This document shows, piece by piece, positions 10,170 through 18,335 of a DNA stretch of 64,000 nt. Numbering within the stretch: position 1 is the first letter of the stretch; each line of letters starts with the position of its first letter. The notes beneath the pieces were generated by a model. That model did not search any database and had not been told where the DNA came from. It saw only the letters and a list, made by a program, of their open reading frames with translations. A program made the position numbers and the translations under genes. The stretch lies in NCBI GenBank assembly GCA_029262375.1, contig JAJCZM010000051.1, positions 62,001 through 126,000 of the forward strand. Direction: 5' to 3'. The DNA comes from Deltaproteobacteria bacterium. GTDB taxonomy: Bacteria; Desulfobacterota; Binatia; UBA1149; SPBQ01.

Positions 10170-10233
10170 CACTATAGCGGCTTCGAGGTCTCGGAGCGTG
10201 GCAGAGCGTGCCCGGAACGCACTACTAACCTCG

Positions 10234-12201
10234 CTATGGCAGCGCGAAGGCGCGCACGGCCCCGTTACTGCCGAACACACCCGAAGGAGCGATCAGCATG
10301 CCGTCTACGATAGCCGGCCCACCGACCGGTGCTTCGAGGAACTCGCCCGTATTGAAATTCCTCAACAGGGTCCCGTTGCTCGCATCGTAGATGTGGAACT
10401 CGATGCTGCTCGAGGCACCGCCGGTAAACAACATGCCGTTGGCCAGGCCCACGTGCGCCCAGCTGTACTCATCCTCACGATCAGACCAGACGACGGAACC
10501 GTCCGTGCCGTCGAACGCGAACAGCCGGTCGAGATTGTCCGGCGATGCAACGAGGCTCGTGTCGTAGAGCGCCGCATACAGATTGCCGTCGGCGAACCCG
10601 ATCGCGCCGTTGAATAGACCGAAGCCGACGAACTCGGTGGCAGGTAAGAGTTCATTGGTCCAAACCGTCGCGCCGGTATCTGGGTCGACGGCGTACAACG
10701 TACCGTCCTTGCTACCTGCGACCACGAGATCCTGCGTACCGGCCATGCCGTCACTTACCGTGATCAGCGCCGGGCCGTTTGCGAACCCGTAGTCATGGTA
10801 CGGCGGACCGTCGGAGAACTGCTCGATGGTCTGCGGCCGATTGACCCAATCGATCGCACCGGTCGCGGCATCGAGAGCGAAGATCGAATCGGCCGTGCCG
10901 ATGGACGGAAAGCTCAGGCAGCCGATCGCCGCAATGTAGACCGTTTCGCCATCATCACTCGTCGCCGGCGTCGCGGTCACGCCACCGCCGCGGCCCGGAA
11001 TACAGGTATTGCCTCCGCCGCAGTCCGCGTTGGTCGTGCATTCGATGCTCGTGTCGTTGTTGCAGATCGCATCGGGAACCGTCGGCGTACGCCAGAGTTC
11101 GGCGCCGGTATCGAGATCGAACGCGTACAGATGACCTTGCGTACAGGGATCGTCTTCATGCGAGGCACGACCGATGAATACACGGTCGTTCGCGACCGTA
11201 GCCGACGACCAGCCGTGCGCTGCATCCGCGACGGTATCGCCGATGTTGGTCTGCCAAAGCAGTTTGCCTTTCTTCGCATCGAGGCAATGAACGATCGCGT
11301 CGGCATCAGTGATGATCACGCGGCCGTCGGCGGTCAAGGTCGCCGAGGTTTGAATCCCTGGGAACAGACCGGGGAACGACCCCGTACCGGTATCGTACTT
11401 CCACTTGGCCTTGCCGTTCTTGCGACTGATCGCGTAGAGCACGCCGTCCCAAGCGGTCACGTAGATGAGTTTCTCGCCTACAGTCGGCGTCGAAGTGACG
11501 ACCGGGTTGCCGTCGGGCACAAACGACCACAGCGGCAGCAACGACGCGACGTTACCGGTCGTAAGCGTCGTTTCGAGGGGATTGTTGCGGCTATTGCGGT
11601 GGTCAAAACCGTGGCTGGGCCAGTTGCGCGGTACACAACTGAGCTTGACGGTGTCCTTGTCGTTACCGCTCGCGCCGCCGGCAACGACCTTCAACGTCAT
11701 CTTCGACCGCTTCAGTACGCCGCTCGATTTTTGCTTGAGCGGCAGCGTGACGCTCTGACCGCTGGTGCAGACGTTCGAGGCAGCGGGCAGCAGTGCCTGC
11801 GCGGCGACTTCCAGGGCAGCCAGGCCCGCAAATTTCGACTCGCCCTTCACGTCGAACGCAGTAACGTCAGTCGGGACGCAGGTAGGTATCGCAGGATCAA
11901 CGTTGCGAAGGCAGACATCGACGTCGAAGACGCATTCTCCGTTCGCCGTCGCGTCGAGATCGCAGCCGGGATCGCCATCGAAACAGCGATGCTCTTTGGC
12001 CGCTTTCGGTTTGACCGGATTGAAAAAGGGCGAGTTCAGATGCATCGCCGTCGAGGCCAGCTCCGACAAGCAATTCGTCGTGTCATCGCCACCGCCTGGA
12101 ATCGGACAGCTCGGCGGACACTGCGCACGCGCGATACCGCTGGAGAACAGGAACAGGAAGGCGAATACGCAGGCAGAAACACGCGTGGTACGAATGGTCA
12201 T
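10234..12201 (-). CDS. Secreted PQQ-like beta-propeller protein
   Basis: The product has 655 residues with a signal peptide ('ACVFAFLFLFSSGIARA', cleavage before 'QCPPSC'). An N-terminal cysteine-rich region of about 200 residues is followed by PQQ-type propeller blades recognisable as 'GVLYAISRKNGKAKWKY', 'HCLDAKKGKLLWQT', 'YAFDLDTGAELWRT', 'FALDAATGAIDWVN', 'YAVDPDTGATVWT' and 'FAFDGTDGSVVW'. A cysteine-rich insertion ('CTTNADCGGGNTC') sits between two blades. Proteins with this repeat include quinoprotein dehydrogenases and structural propellers such as BamB. The conserved Trp-docking blades are present, but I cannot point to PQQ- or calcium-binding active-site residues of methanol or alcohol dehydrogenases, so an enzymatic role is open. 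It is transcribed alone or with the helicase downstream. Confidence 0.8.
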   Translation of the reverse strand: MTIRTTRVSACVFAFLFLFSSGIARAQCPPSCPIPGGGDDTTNCLSELASTAMHLNSPFFNPVKPKAAKEHRCFDGDPGCDLDATANGECVFDVDVCLRNVDPAIPTCVPTDVTAFDVKGESKFAGLAALEVAAQALLPAASNVCTSGQSVTLPLKQKSSGVLKRSKMTLKVVAGGASGNDKDTVKLSCVPRNWPSHGFDHRNSRNNPLETTLTTGNVASLLPLWSFVPDGNPVVTSTPTVGEKLIYVTAWDGVLYAISRKNGKAKWKYDTGTGSFPGLFPGIQTSATLTADGRVIITDADAIVHCLDAKKGKLLWQTNIGDTVADAAHGWSSATVANDRVFIGRASHEDDPCTQGHLYAFDLDTGAELWRTPTVPDAICNNDTSIECTTNADCGGGNTCIPGRGGGVTATPATSDDGETVYIAAIGCLSFPSIGTADSIFALDAATGAIDWVNRPQTIEQFSDGPPYHDYGFANGPALITVSDGMAGTQDLVVAGSKDGTLYAVDPDTGATVWTNELLPATEFVGFGLFNGAIGFADGNLYAALYDTSLVASPDNLDRLFAFDGTDGSVVWSDREDEYSWAHVGLANGMLFTGGASSSIEFHIYDASNGTLLRNFNTGEFLEAPVGGPAIVDGMLIAPSGVFGSNGAVRAFALP

Positions 12202-12358
12202 AAATCCTCTCCGAGTACACGCAGATGCGATCGCGTGCTTAGATTCCGGTGCTGTCGAGACTAGCAGAACCGAGCAGGTCTAAGGAATGGGTTTCCTGAT
12301 GTCGGTGCTCAGCTGGCACTCGATCGGGTGGGCGAGGCCCCACGAGCGTTAGTCTGAA

Positions 12359-13264
12359 TCAGGCCGCCGCACGCTCGGCCCGGTAGCGGCGCTGCCGCTC
12401 GCGGCTCGTCATGCCGGAGCCATCGGGGGCCCACCCCGGCGGACGAAACAGATAGCCGAGCATTTCCCGCAGGTTGTCGGCTCGCCGAAGGTCTCGAACA
12501 ATAGCCCGCCACTCGTGAAACGTGGCCATGACGGGATTGCGTGTCTCGATATTGTGGGTGATTCCGTAGTCGGGCTGTTCCGTCTCCGCTTCGAACGTTC
12601 CCAGAAGCTTGTCCCAAACAATGAACGTTCCGCCGTAGTTTTTGTCGAGATACGGCACGTTGCGGGCGTGATGAACGCGATGATGCGACGGCGTGACGAG
12701 CACCTTGCCGGCCAGACCGAGCAAGCCGCCACGCCCGCCGAACTCGGTATGCGGCCAAAACTGATAGGCGAAGTTCAGTGCGAGCGCCGCCAGAACGAGC
12801 ACCGGATCGAAACCGAGCAGCACGAGCGGAGCCATGAAGATCGGTTCGATCAAGGGCTCGACCACGGATTGGCGAAGGCCGGTCGCGTAGTTGTAGTGCG
12901 TGCTCGAGTGATGATTAACGTGCGCCGCCCAACCGACGCGCACCTCGTGGAGGGTGCGGTGAAAGCAGTAAAACGCGAAATCAACGCCGACGAAGGCGGC
13001 CAGCCAGACCGCCGGCCCGTCGCCCAACGAGAACTGAAACGGGGCCCGCAGGTGAAGCGCCCCCAGGCCCAGCAAGACGCTGGTGCGAATCGCCGCGCCG
13101 CAGCCGGCGTAGAACAGGCCCATCGTGATGCTGCAAAGCGAATCGGCCAGGTCGTAGGGGCGCACATCGGGGCTCGACAGGCCGCGTCTCACCAACACGT
13201 CGACAACCAGCAGCGCAAAGAACGCCGGCACTGCGAGGTTGTCGATCGTGTCGAGGATAGCCAT
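12359..13264 (-). CDS. Sterol desaturase / fatty acid hydroxylase family membrane protein
   Basis: The product has 301 residues and four or so hydrophobic segments. The di-iron histidine boxes are intact: 'HRTLH' (H102, H106), 'HVNHHS' (H115, H118, H119) and 'HHRVHH' (H194, H195, H198, H199). Family members are non-heme di-iron enzymes of the membrane that hydroxylate or desaturate sterols, carotenoids, alkylglycerols or fatty acids. Bacterial members of this size often act on lipid chains, so a sterol substrate cannot be assumed. It reads in the same direction as the Bax-inhibitor gene upstream (35 bp gap), suggesting co-transcription, both being membrane proteins. A basic C-terminal tail 'RERQRRYRAERAAA' follows the catalytic region. 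Confidence 0.88.
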   Translation of the reverse strand: MAILDTIDNLAVPAFFALLVVDVLVRRGLSSPDVRPYDLADSLCSITMGLFYAGCGAAIRTSVLLGLGALHLRAPFQFSLGDGPAVWLAAFVGVDFAFYCFHRTLHEVRVGWAAHVNHHSSTHYNYATGLRQSVVEPLIEPIFMAPLVLLGFDPVLVLAALALNFAYQFWPHTEFGGRGGLLGLAGKVLVTPSHHRVHHARNVPYLDKNYGGTFIVWDKLLGTFEAETEQPDYGITHNIETRNPVMATFHEWRAIVRDLRRADNLREMLGYLFRPPGWAPDGSGMTSRERQRRYRAERAAA

Positions 13265-13299
13265 CGGAGCGGGAGTTCGGACGAGCGGCAGCCCGCTAG

Positions 13300-14001
13300 C
13301 TAGTCGCGGCTCATGAAGAGCCTCAACACGTACCAGAACATGAGCGCCACGGAAGCGAACAGCTCGAGCGATGCTGCGACGTATCGGTCTTCGGGAAATC
13401 GATGCAGGACATTGGACGTGTCGTACAGTATCGACGCGCCGGCCATGCCCACCATCGCAACCGAGAACCAGGTTCCGAGATGAAATCCGAACAGCACGCC
13501 GCCGCCAATGGCCAGCAACGCAACCACGCCGCCCCAGCGCAACAGGCCGCCAAGGAACGAGAAATCCTTGCGCGTCGTCCAGGCGACGAACGTCAGACCC
13601 GTGAAGCCCGCCATCGTTACGATCGCCGCGCTTCGAATGGCGCCGGGAGCGTAGAGGTTGGCCATGTAGAGCAACGGCACGAAGATGATGGCTTCGGCAA
13701 CGATGAAGGCGCCGAGCGCGGCGTACTGCTTCCCGAGTGTATCGGCCGTGTGTGCCGCGCGGCTCGCGAACCAGCTAATGAGGATGAAGCCGCCCAGCAC
13801 GAGCAGCCAGTTCACGCCGAGCATGGCCTGGGCCATCGTCTGCGCGTAGCCGCCTTGGAACAGCGCAACCTCGATCGCCGTAAATACCATGATGGCACCG
13901 AAGAGGTGGGAGTACGTGCGCGTCAGGAACTGCGCACGTGAACCGAATCCGATGATATCGGTTTCTCGCGAAACGGTATCGCCTTGAAAGTACTGACTCA
14001 T
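13300..14001 (-). CDS. Bax inhibitor-1/YccA family membrane protein
   Basis: I place the start at ATG 14001 because GGAGG lies 6 nt upstream of it; the reading frame is open a further 108 nt but without such a site. The resulting 233-residue protein has seven hydrophobic segments and the family's opening 'RAQFLTRTYSHLFGAI'. Typical features are 'IVTMAGFTGLTFVAW' in the middle and 'SILYDTSNVLHRF' with a C-terminal Asp-rich turn, matching the pH-gated calcium leak channels and YccA, an FtsH modulator. Its position upstream of the hydroxylase gene suggests a shared transcript. The cellular role in this organism is unknown. Confidence 0.88.
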   Translation of the reverse strand: MSQYFQGDTVSRETDIIGFGSRAQFLTRTYSHLFGAIMVFTAIEVALFQGGYAQTMAQAMLGVNWLLVLGGFILISWFASRAAHTADTLGKQYAALGAFIVAEAIIFVPLLYMANLYAPGAIRSAAIVTMAGFTGLTFVAWTTRKDFSFLGGLLRWGGVVALLAIGGGVLFGFHLGTWFSVAMVGMAGASILYDTSNVLHRFPEDRYVAASLELFASVALMFWYVLRLFMSRD

Positions 14002-14124
14002 GGGAACCTCCGCACCGCTCGGCCCAACGAAGGTCCCGGCGTGCGCAGCCAGCATACCCGATTCACGGGCCCGGCAAGAGCCCAGCCAGGCGCCCGTCCA
14101 GAAGCCCACCCATGAAACGGTGCG

Positions 14125-14451
14125 TCACGTGTCTTCGGAAGGCTCGTACATGCTGCGCTGGACCGCCAGGCCGGTCTCGACGGTGCAAGGCGACATGGGC
14201 GCTGCGAGGCACAAAAGGATGAATCCCCGCTCACGTTGCGTACCGGTCAACGCGGTTTCCGTCGGATGCGCGACCGTGCCCGACACCAGCTTGGCCACAC
14301 ACGAGCCGCACTCTCCGTTGCGACAGGCGTAGGGGAGCCGCTCACCGCCGGCCAGCGCCGCATCGAGAATGGAACGCCGCGGGCCCACCTCGACGGTGTG
14401 ACGCGTGTCGGCGCTACGGTTTACGATCTCGACTCGGTAGGGTGAGGGCAT
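14125..14451 (-). CDS. Plant-type [2Fe-2S] ferredoxin
   Basis: The 108-residue protein has the plant/vertebrate-type cluster signature C-x4-C-x2-C-x29-C (C43, C48, C51, C81 in 'CRNGECGSC' and 'ILLC'). It would carry one electron at a time to an oxygenase. I chose ATG 14451; an earlier ATG at 14469 would make it overlap the first codons of the divergent P450 gene. The P450 starts at 14455 on the opposite strand, so the two genes stand head to head with almost no space, and it is very likely the redox partner of that P450. Promoters of each must lie within or across the other's 5' end. Confidence 0.88.
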   Translation of the reverse strand: MPSPYRVEIVNRSADTRHTVEVGPRRSILDAALAGGERLPYACRNGECGSCVAKLVSGTVAHPTETALTGTQRERGFILLCLAAPMSPCTVETGLAVQRSMYEPSEDT

Positions 14452-14454
14452 CTC

Positions 14455-15675
14455 GTGTCCGTAGTGCATACAGATTTCGGTCCCGGCGATCTAGCGACCG
14501 CCGCGGATCCGTACGGCAGACTTCGCGAAGAGCGTGCGAAGGGCCCCGTGCTGCGCTCGCAAAACGCGTGGATCGTACTCGGCAGGATCGAGGCGGAAAC
14601 CGTGCTTCGCTCGCCGGCGGCAAGATCGGGATTCATCGGCGAATTGTATCGTGATCTGCTTCCGCCCGGTGCCGCGCGCGATGAGATGGCCGCGCGTCTG
14701 AACTTCCTGGATCCGCCCGATCACGGTCGCGTGCGCGCTCTGGTGGCAAAGGCGTTCACGCCGCGTCGTATTTCCGAGCTGCGCCCATTCATCGAGTCTA
14801 CCTGCCGACGACTCCTCGACCCGCTCGCCGAGCGCGAGAGCGTGAACCTGCTGGCAGAGTTCGCGCACGAGGTACCCGCGCTGACGATTTCCGAACTGCT
14901 CGGTGTGCCCCCGCGAGACCGCGCGCGGCTGACCGAGCTCTCCGAAGAAGTCGCCGGCTTATTGAGCCCCGGCGGATTGAACCCGGAGGGCCTCGAGCGT
15001 GCGGTCGATGCCGCCGAACAGATGCACGCGTACCTGCGTGGCCTCATAGAGCAACGCCGACGCCAACCGAGCGACGACCTGATCAGTGCACTGCTCGCCG
15101 CACGCGAAGGCGACACCACGCTCAGCGAAGCCGAAATGCTCTCTCTGTGCGCGACGTTGTACTCGGCCGGTCATCGGACGACGCGAGATCTATTCACCAA
15201 CGGACTGACAGCTCTGCTGCCCGAGCCACGGCTCATCGAGCGGATCCTCGACGGATCTCTGCCGGCCGCGCACGTCACAGAGGAGTTCCTTCGCTTCGAG
15301 ACACCTACGCACTACGCCGCGCGTATGCTCGCCGAGCCACTCGATGTCGGTGGTACGACGATTCCGCCCGGCGAACCGATCATGCTGGCGCTCGCCGCCG
15401 CGAACCGCGACGCGGATGTCTATAGTGAAGCCGATCGCTTCGACCCCGATCGTTGGGCTACCGACCCTGCTCCGCCGCCGCCGCTGTCTTTCGTCTTCGG
15501 GCTGCATTTCTGCCTCGGAGCAAGTCTCGCAAGGCTCGAACTTGAAGTCATGCTGCACACGCTGCTCGATCGTTTCCCGATGGTCCAAATGCTCGATTCC
15601 CCGCAACGACTGCGGTGGCACCACAGCGGGCTATTCCGTCGCCTCGAAGAGCTTCGCGTTAGGCCTCGACCGTAA
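14455..15675 (+). CDS. Cytochrome P450 (bacterial class I)
   Basis: The product has 406 residues and no membrane anchor, as for soluble bacterial P450s. The start is GTG 14455; an in-frame stop at 14443 leaves no room further upstream. Signatures: I-helix 'LYSAGHRTTRD' (oxygen-binding AGxxTT-like), K-helix ExxR at residues 277-280 ('EFLR'), and the heme loop 'FGLHFCLGASLARLE' with thiolate ligand Cys353. It hydroxylates or otherwise oxidises an organic substrate using electrons from a ferredoxin, for which the head-to-head ferredoxin gene is the obvious candidate. A CoA transferase gene follows 29 bp downstream, suggesting a substrate that is later activated with CoA. The CYP family cannot be assigned by eye. 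Confidence 0.93.
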   Translation: MSVVHTDFGPGDLATAADPYGRLREERAKGPVLRSQNAWIVLGRIEAETVLRSPAARSGFIGELYRDLLPPGAARDEMAARLNFLDPPDHGRVRALVAKAFTPRRISELRPFIESTCRRLLDPLAERESVNLLAEFAHEVPALTISELLGVPPRDRARLTELSEEVAGLLSPGGLNPEGLERAVDAAEQMHAYLRGLIEQRRRQPSDDLISALLAAREGDTTLSEAEMLSLCATLYSAGHRTTRDLFTNGLTALLPEPRLIERILDGSLPAAHVTEEFLRFETPTHYAARMLAEPLDVGGTTIPPGEPIMLALAAANRDADVYSEADRFDPDRWATDPAPPPPLSFVFGLHFCLGASLARLELEVMLHTLLDRFPMVQMLDSPQRLRWHHSGLFRRLEELRVRPRP

Positions 15676-15704
15676 GCGCACGTCGCAAGAGCAAGGAGTC
15701 TACA

Positions 15705-16904
15705 GTGGGACCGTTAGAAGGAGTTCGTGTCGTTGAATTGGGCGTGTGGGTCGCAGCGCCTGCGGCCGGGTGCATTCTGGCCGATTGGGGCGCCGACGTC
15801 GTCAAGCTCGAGCCGACCGTGGTGGGCGATCCCGCCCGAACATTCTCGAAAATGCTCGGTGGAGATCTGCCGTTCAACCCGCCGTTCGAGATGGACAACA
15901 GAGGAAAGCGCAGCCTCGCGATAGATCTGTCAAAACCGGAGGGACTCGAGATTGCGATGGAGCTACTCGCCGACGCCGACGTGTTCGTCTCGAACGTGCG
16001 CGCTGCCGCACTCGAGCGTCTAGGTCTCGGATTCGAGCAAATCGCCGAGCGCTTCCCCCGACTTGTATATGCCTACATCGCCGGTTACGGCCTGGAAGGG
16101 CCGGACAAAGACCGTGCGGCCTATGACATCGCCGGATTCTGGGCGCGGTCCGGCATCGCGCACATGCTCACGCAGCCGGGCTCACACCCTCCGTTTCAGC
16201 GTGGCGGAATGGGCGATCACAACACCGGACTGGCCGCGGCCGGCGCAGTATGTGCCGCACTGCTTTCGCGCGAGCGCACGGGCAAGGGCCAACTCGTCTC
16301 CACATCGCTACTGCGCGAAGGCATCTACACGCTGTCATTCGATCTCGCGATCGCGTCTCGTTACGGCATCGGTCTCGCGGTCGGCGAGCGCGCCTCGATG
16401 GGCAATCCGCTTATCAACAACTACCAAGACAAAGAAGGACGGTGGTTCTGGCTCGTCGGACTCGAGGGCGATCGACACTGGCCTTCGCTCGCGCGTGCCG
16501 TGGGTCACCCCGAATGGATCGACGATGAGCGCTACAACACGCTCGTTCGTCGCTCAGAGCACGCGACCGAGCTGATCGCGCAGCTCGACGCCATCTTCGC
16601 CACGAAACCGCGCAGCGAATGGGGAGAGATCTTCGACGCGCAGGAGGCGCTCTGGTGGGCTCCGGTTCAGAATCTCGAAGAAGTACTTTCGGACGAACAG
16701 GTGCACGCTGCGGGTGGGCTCTGCGAGGTGCCCGACCAAGGGTCCACGACGCTGCTGCCGGCGACACCCGCCGATTTTCACGGCACGCCTTGGCAACCAC
16801 AGTCGATGGCACCGGCGCTCGGTGAGCATACCGACGAGATCCTGGGGGAGCTCGGTCGCGGCGATGCAGCCCAGTCACTGCGCGCCAAAGGAATCGTGGT
16901 CTAG
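15705..16904 (+). CDS. CaiB/BaiF (class III) CoA transferase
   Basis: The product has 399 residues and starts at GTG 15705 with AAGGAG 7 nt upstream. The N-terminus 'LEGVRVVELGVWVAAPAAG' followed by 'LADWGADVVKLEP' is the class III CoA-transferase signature, and 'NRGKRSLAIDLSKPEG' is its usual continuation. The catalytic aspartate is expected in 'GGMGDHNTGLAAAGAV' (Asp of GDHNTG). It moves CoA between a donor acyl-CoA and an acid without hydrolysis. Genes of this type next to P450s and beta-oxidation enzymes usually activate carboxylic acids made by oxidation. It is probably co-transcribed with the P450 (29 bp gap). Confidence 0.92.
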   Translation: MGPLEGVRVVELGVWVAAPAAGCILADWGADVVKLEPTVVGDPARTFSKMLGGDLPFNPPFEMDNRGKRSLAIDLSKPEGLEIAMELLADADVFVSNVRAAALERLGLGFEQIAERFPRLVYAYIAGYGLEGPDKDRAAYDIAGFWARSGIAHMLTQPGSHPPFQRGGMGDHNTGLAAAGAVCAALLSRERTGKGQLVSTSLLREGIYTLSFDLAIASRYGIGLAVGERASMGNPLINNYQDKEGRWFWLVGLEGDRHWPSLARAVGHPEWIDDERYNTLVRRSEHATELIAQLDAIFATKPRSEWGEIFDAQEALWWAPVQNLEEVLSDEQVHAAGGLCEVPDQGSTTLLPATPADFHGTPWQPQSMAPALGEHTDEILGELGRGDAAQSLRAKGIVV

Positions 16905-16945
16905 CGCGACGCACTCGCTCCAAGGCGCTGCGCCCGTTAATATCC

Positions 16946-17314
16946 ATGACCATGATCGATCAGACCGATAGCGTAGTCGTCATGGAAGCGGCCCCCGATG
17001 AACTCAAGCGAGTCGCCAAACGATTGGCCGACGCGGGCATCGATTCTGCGATCGTCAGTCCCGAGAAAGGGAAGGGCGGTTCTTGAGGGACCAAACTTTG
17101 GCTCGCGGTCGCGAGTCACGACGCAGCGAATACCGTCGAACTATTCCGTAACGATTGGCTCGACGGACTCGACCCGCAGCAACGCGCCGCCGTCGATGCC
17201 GCCAATCAGATCGTCATCGATCCGACAGCACCGCGAACGACCTGCCCGGCCTGCCTGACGACCTTCGACACCGGCCCGAAGGAATGCCCGGACTGCGGTC
17301 TGTGTGTTGGCTGA
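16946..17314 (+). CDS. Candidate selenoprotein: small alpha/beta protein with C-terminal zinc ribbon, TGA at codon 47
   Basis: A single reading frame runs from ATG 16946 (or ATG 16952) to TGA 17312 and is broken by one in-frame TGA at 17084-17086. With that codon read through, the product has 122 residues. The first half reads like a small ferredoxin-like fold ('VVVMEAAPDELKRVAKRL', 'GIDSAIVSP'). The TGA sits in 'GGS-x-GTKLWLAV', the next helix is 'DAANTVELFRNDWLDGL', and the end is a zinc ribbon ('CPACLTTF', 'CPDCGLCVG'). Both sides use codons like real genes here. A stem-loop whose GGUC loop begins 20 nt after the TGA (17099-17118) fits a bacterial SECIS. The layout resembles DUF2007-type proteins, but I am not certain of the family. 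If Sec is inserted, residue 47 is Sec; otherwise it is a 46-residue truncated product or a pseudogene. No clear Shine-Dalgarno is seen. Confidence 0.6.
17099..17118 (+). promoter_or_regulatory. Bacterial SECIS-like stem-loop
   Basis: Eight base pairs, 17099-17106 with 17111-17118 (one G-U), close a GGTC tetraloop at 17107-17110. The loop starts exactly 20 nt after the in-frame TGA at 17084. Established bacterial SECIS rules ask for a stem just downstream of the UGA with a loop at 16-37 nt and a G in the first loop positions; the E. coli fdhF element also presents GGUC in its loop. Here all are met. The element lies within coding sequence, as in all bacteria. Confidence 0.6.
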
Positions 17315-17382
17315 TTTCGTAGATTCGCTGCGCGCGGGCGCGCCAACCGCGGCTACAATGGACGGATAGGAGACGTCCCCGC

Positions 17383-17511
17383 ATGCTATCGAGTTCAAAT
17401 CAGTTCATTGAATTGTTCGGCCAGTCGATCTGGCTGGTCGTCATCGGCGGATTTCTGCTGCTCGCGGTCGGCGGCACCATTGCCTTCCTCAAAGCCCACG
17501 CCGACGACTGA
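17383..17511 (+). CDS. 42-residue single-pass membrane protein
   Basis: A short gene from ATG 17383 to TGA 17509 encodes 42 residues. The polar start 'MLSSSNQFIELFGQS' is followed by one hydrophobic span 'IWLVVIGGFLLLAVGGTIA' and a short 'KAHADD' tail, so one transmembrane helix is predicted. AGGAG lies about 10 nt before the ATG. The gene stands between the selenoprotein candidate and the TetR gene and is followed within 6 nt by a small GC hairpin. Function is unknown; small single-span proteins of this kind often modulate membrane complexes. A similar-sized but unrelated one is at 37388. Confidence 0.6.
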   Translation: MLSSSNQFIELFGQSIWLVVIGGFLLLAVGGTIAFLKAHADD

Positions 17512-17516
17512 ACGTC

Positions 17517-17530
17517 GCCCCGTTCGGGGC
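17517..17530 (+). terminator. Short GC hairpin after the small membrane protein gene
   Basis: GCCCC pairs with GGGGC around a GTTC turn, 5 nt after the stop of the 42-residue protein. There is no U-tract, so terminator activity is uncertain. Confidence 0.3.
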
Positions 17531-17604
17531 TCCGCCGGGCCGGCATCCGCCGTTTGCGGGCGAAATCATCGGCAAATTCGGCCTCTGAGGACCTCGTAGA
17601 GCGC

Positions 17605-17669
17605 TACACTCAACGCGCCCGATACACTCACGTATCTTCTTGGACCACGGTTCACTTTCCTGCTAGATT
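17605..17669 (+). promoter_or_regulatory. Putative promoter and direct-repeat operator of the TetR gene
   Basis: A -35-like TTGGAC (17640-17645) and a -10-like TAGATT (17664-17669) are spaced by 18 nt. The ATG of the TetR gene follows only 6 nt after the -10, with no Shine-Dalgarno, so the transcript would be leaderless or nearly so. Two copies of TACACTCA (17605-17612 and 17623-17630) with an 18-bp period lie just upstream and could be a binding site for the regulator itself. Confidence 0.35.
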
Positions 17670-17675
17670 GGCCCA

Positions 17676-18335
17676 ATGGCCGAAGCTGCGATCACGGCGC
17701 CCGTCGCCGATTTGCCTCGCCGGGAGCGCCGCAAGCGCGAGATCCATAGTCGGATCGTGCAGTCAGCGGCGACTCTGTTCGAGAAGAGAGGCTGTCGCGC
17801 GACCACGGTAGTCGATATCTGCGAGCACGCCGACGTCGCCAAGACTTCCTTCTTCAATCACTTTCCCAGCAAGCAAGACCTTCTGCGCACACTTGCCGTC
17901 AGCGTGTTCGACGAACTGGTCGCTGAGGTCGAAAGCGCAAACACGGAAGACGCGGACTCAGCGCTCGCGCTGGCAAGCTTCTTCTCAACGGTCGCCGAGC
18001 AGATGGCGACGGCAGGTCCCACCGCGAAGGAGTTTACCGTCGAACTCATTCGCGCCACACAGGATGCGGGCTTCGAATCAGACGAGTCGAACAGACTCAA
18101 TGCCGCGTTCGAGCGACTGGTCGCGCGCGGACGCGCACGCGGTGAAATCACCGCCCCCTATGACGACGCAACATTGGGCGAGATGATCAGCGCCGTGTAC
18201 TACGGGCTCGTCAACGCCTGGATTCAAAACGATGACTTCGCCATCGAGCGAAAGGCCGCCGATGCGGCACGATTTCTCGCCGACGCGATGACGCCGCGCA
18301 AGCAACAGAAGGAGCAGACAGATGGCTCGACGTGA
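17676..18335 (+). CDS. TetR/AcrR family transcriptional regulator
   Basis: The product has 219 residues. The N-terminal helix-turn-helix is clear: 'RIVQSAATLFEKRGCRATTV' then 'ICEHADVAKTSFFNHFPSK', the TetR recognition pattern ending in xFxxHFxxK. The C-terminal two thirds are helical and would bind a small ligand. The stop overlaps the start of the Rieske oxygenase gene by 14 bp, so the two are co-translated and the regulator probably controls that oxygenase and perhaps the whole neighbouring catabolic block. Direct repeats and a promoter lie immediately upstream, suggesting autoregulation. Confidence 0.93.
   Translation: MAEAAITAPVADLPRRERRKREIHSRIVQSAATLFEKRGCRATTVVDICEHADVAKTSFFNHFPSKQDLLRTLAVSVFDELVAEVESANTEDADSALALASFFSTVAEQMATAGPTAKEFTVELIRATQDAGFESDESNRLNAAFERLVARGRARGEITAPYDDATLGEMISAVYYGLVNAWIQNDDFAIERKAADAARFLADAMTPRKQQKEQTDGST

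Noticed and set aside
16998-17258. An 86-codon plus-strand frame inside the selenoprotein candidate region
   Set aside because: It is in another frame from the zinc-ribbon frame, shows no domain and has poor composition.
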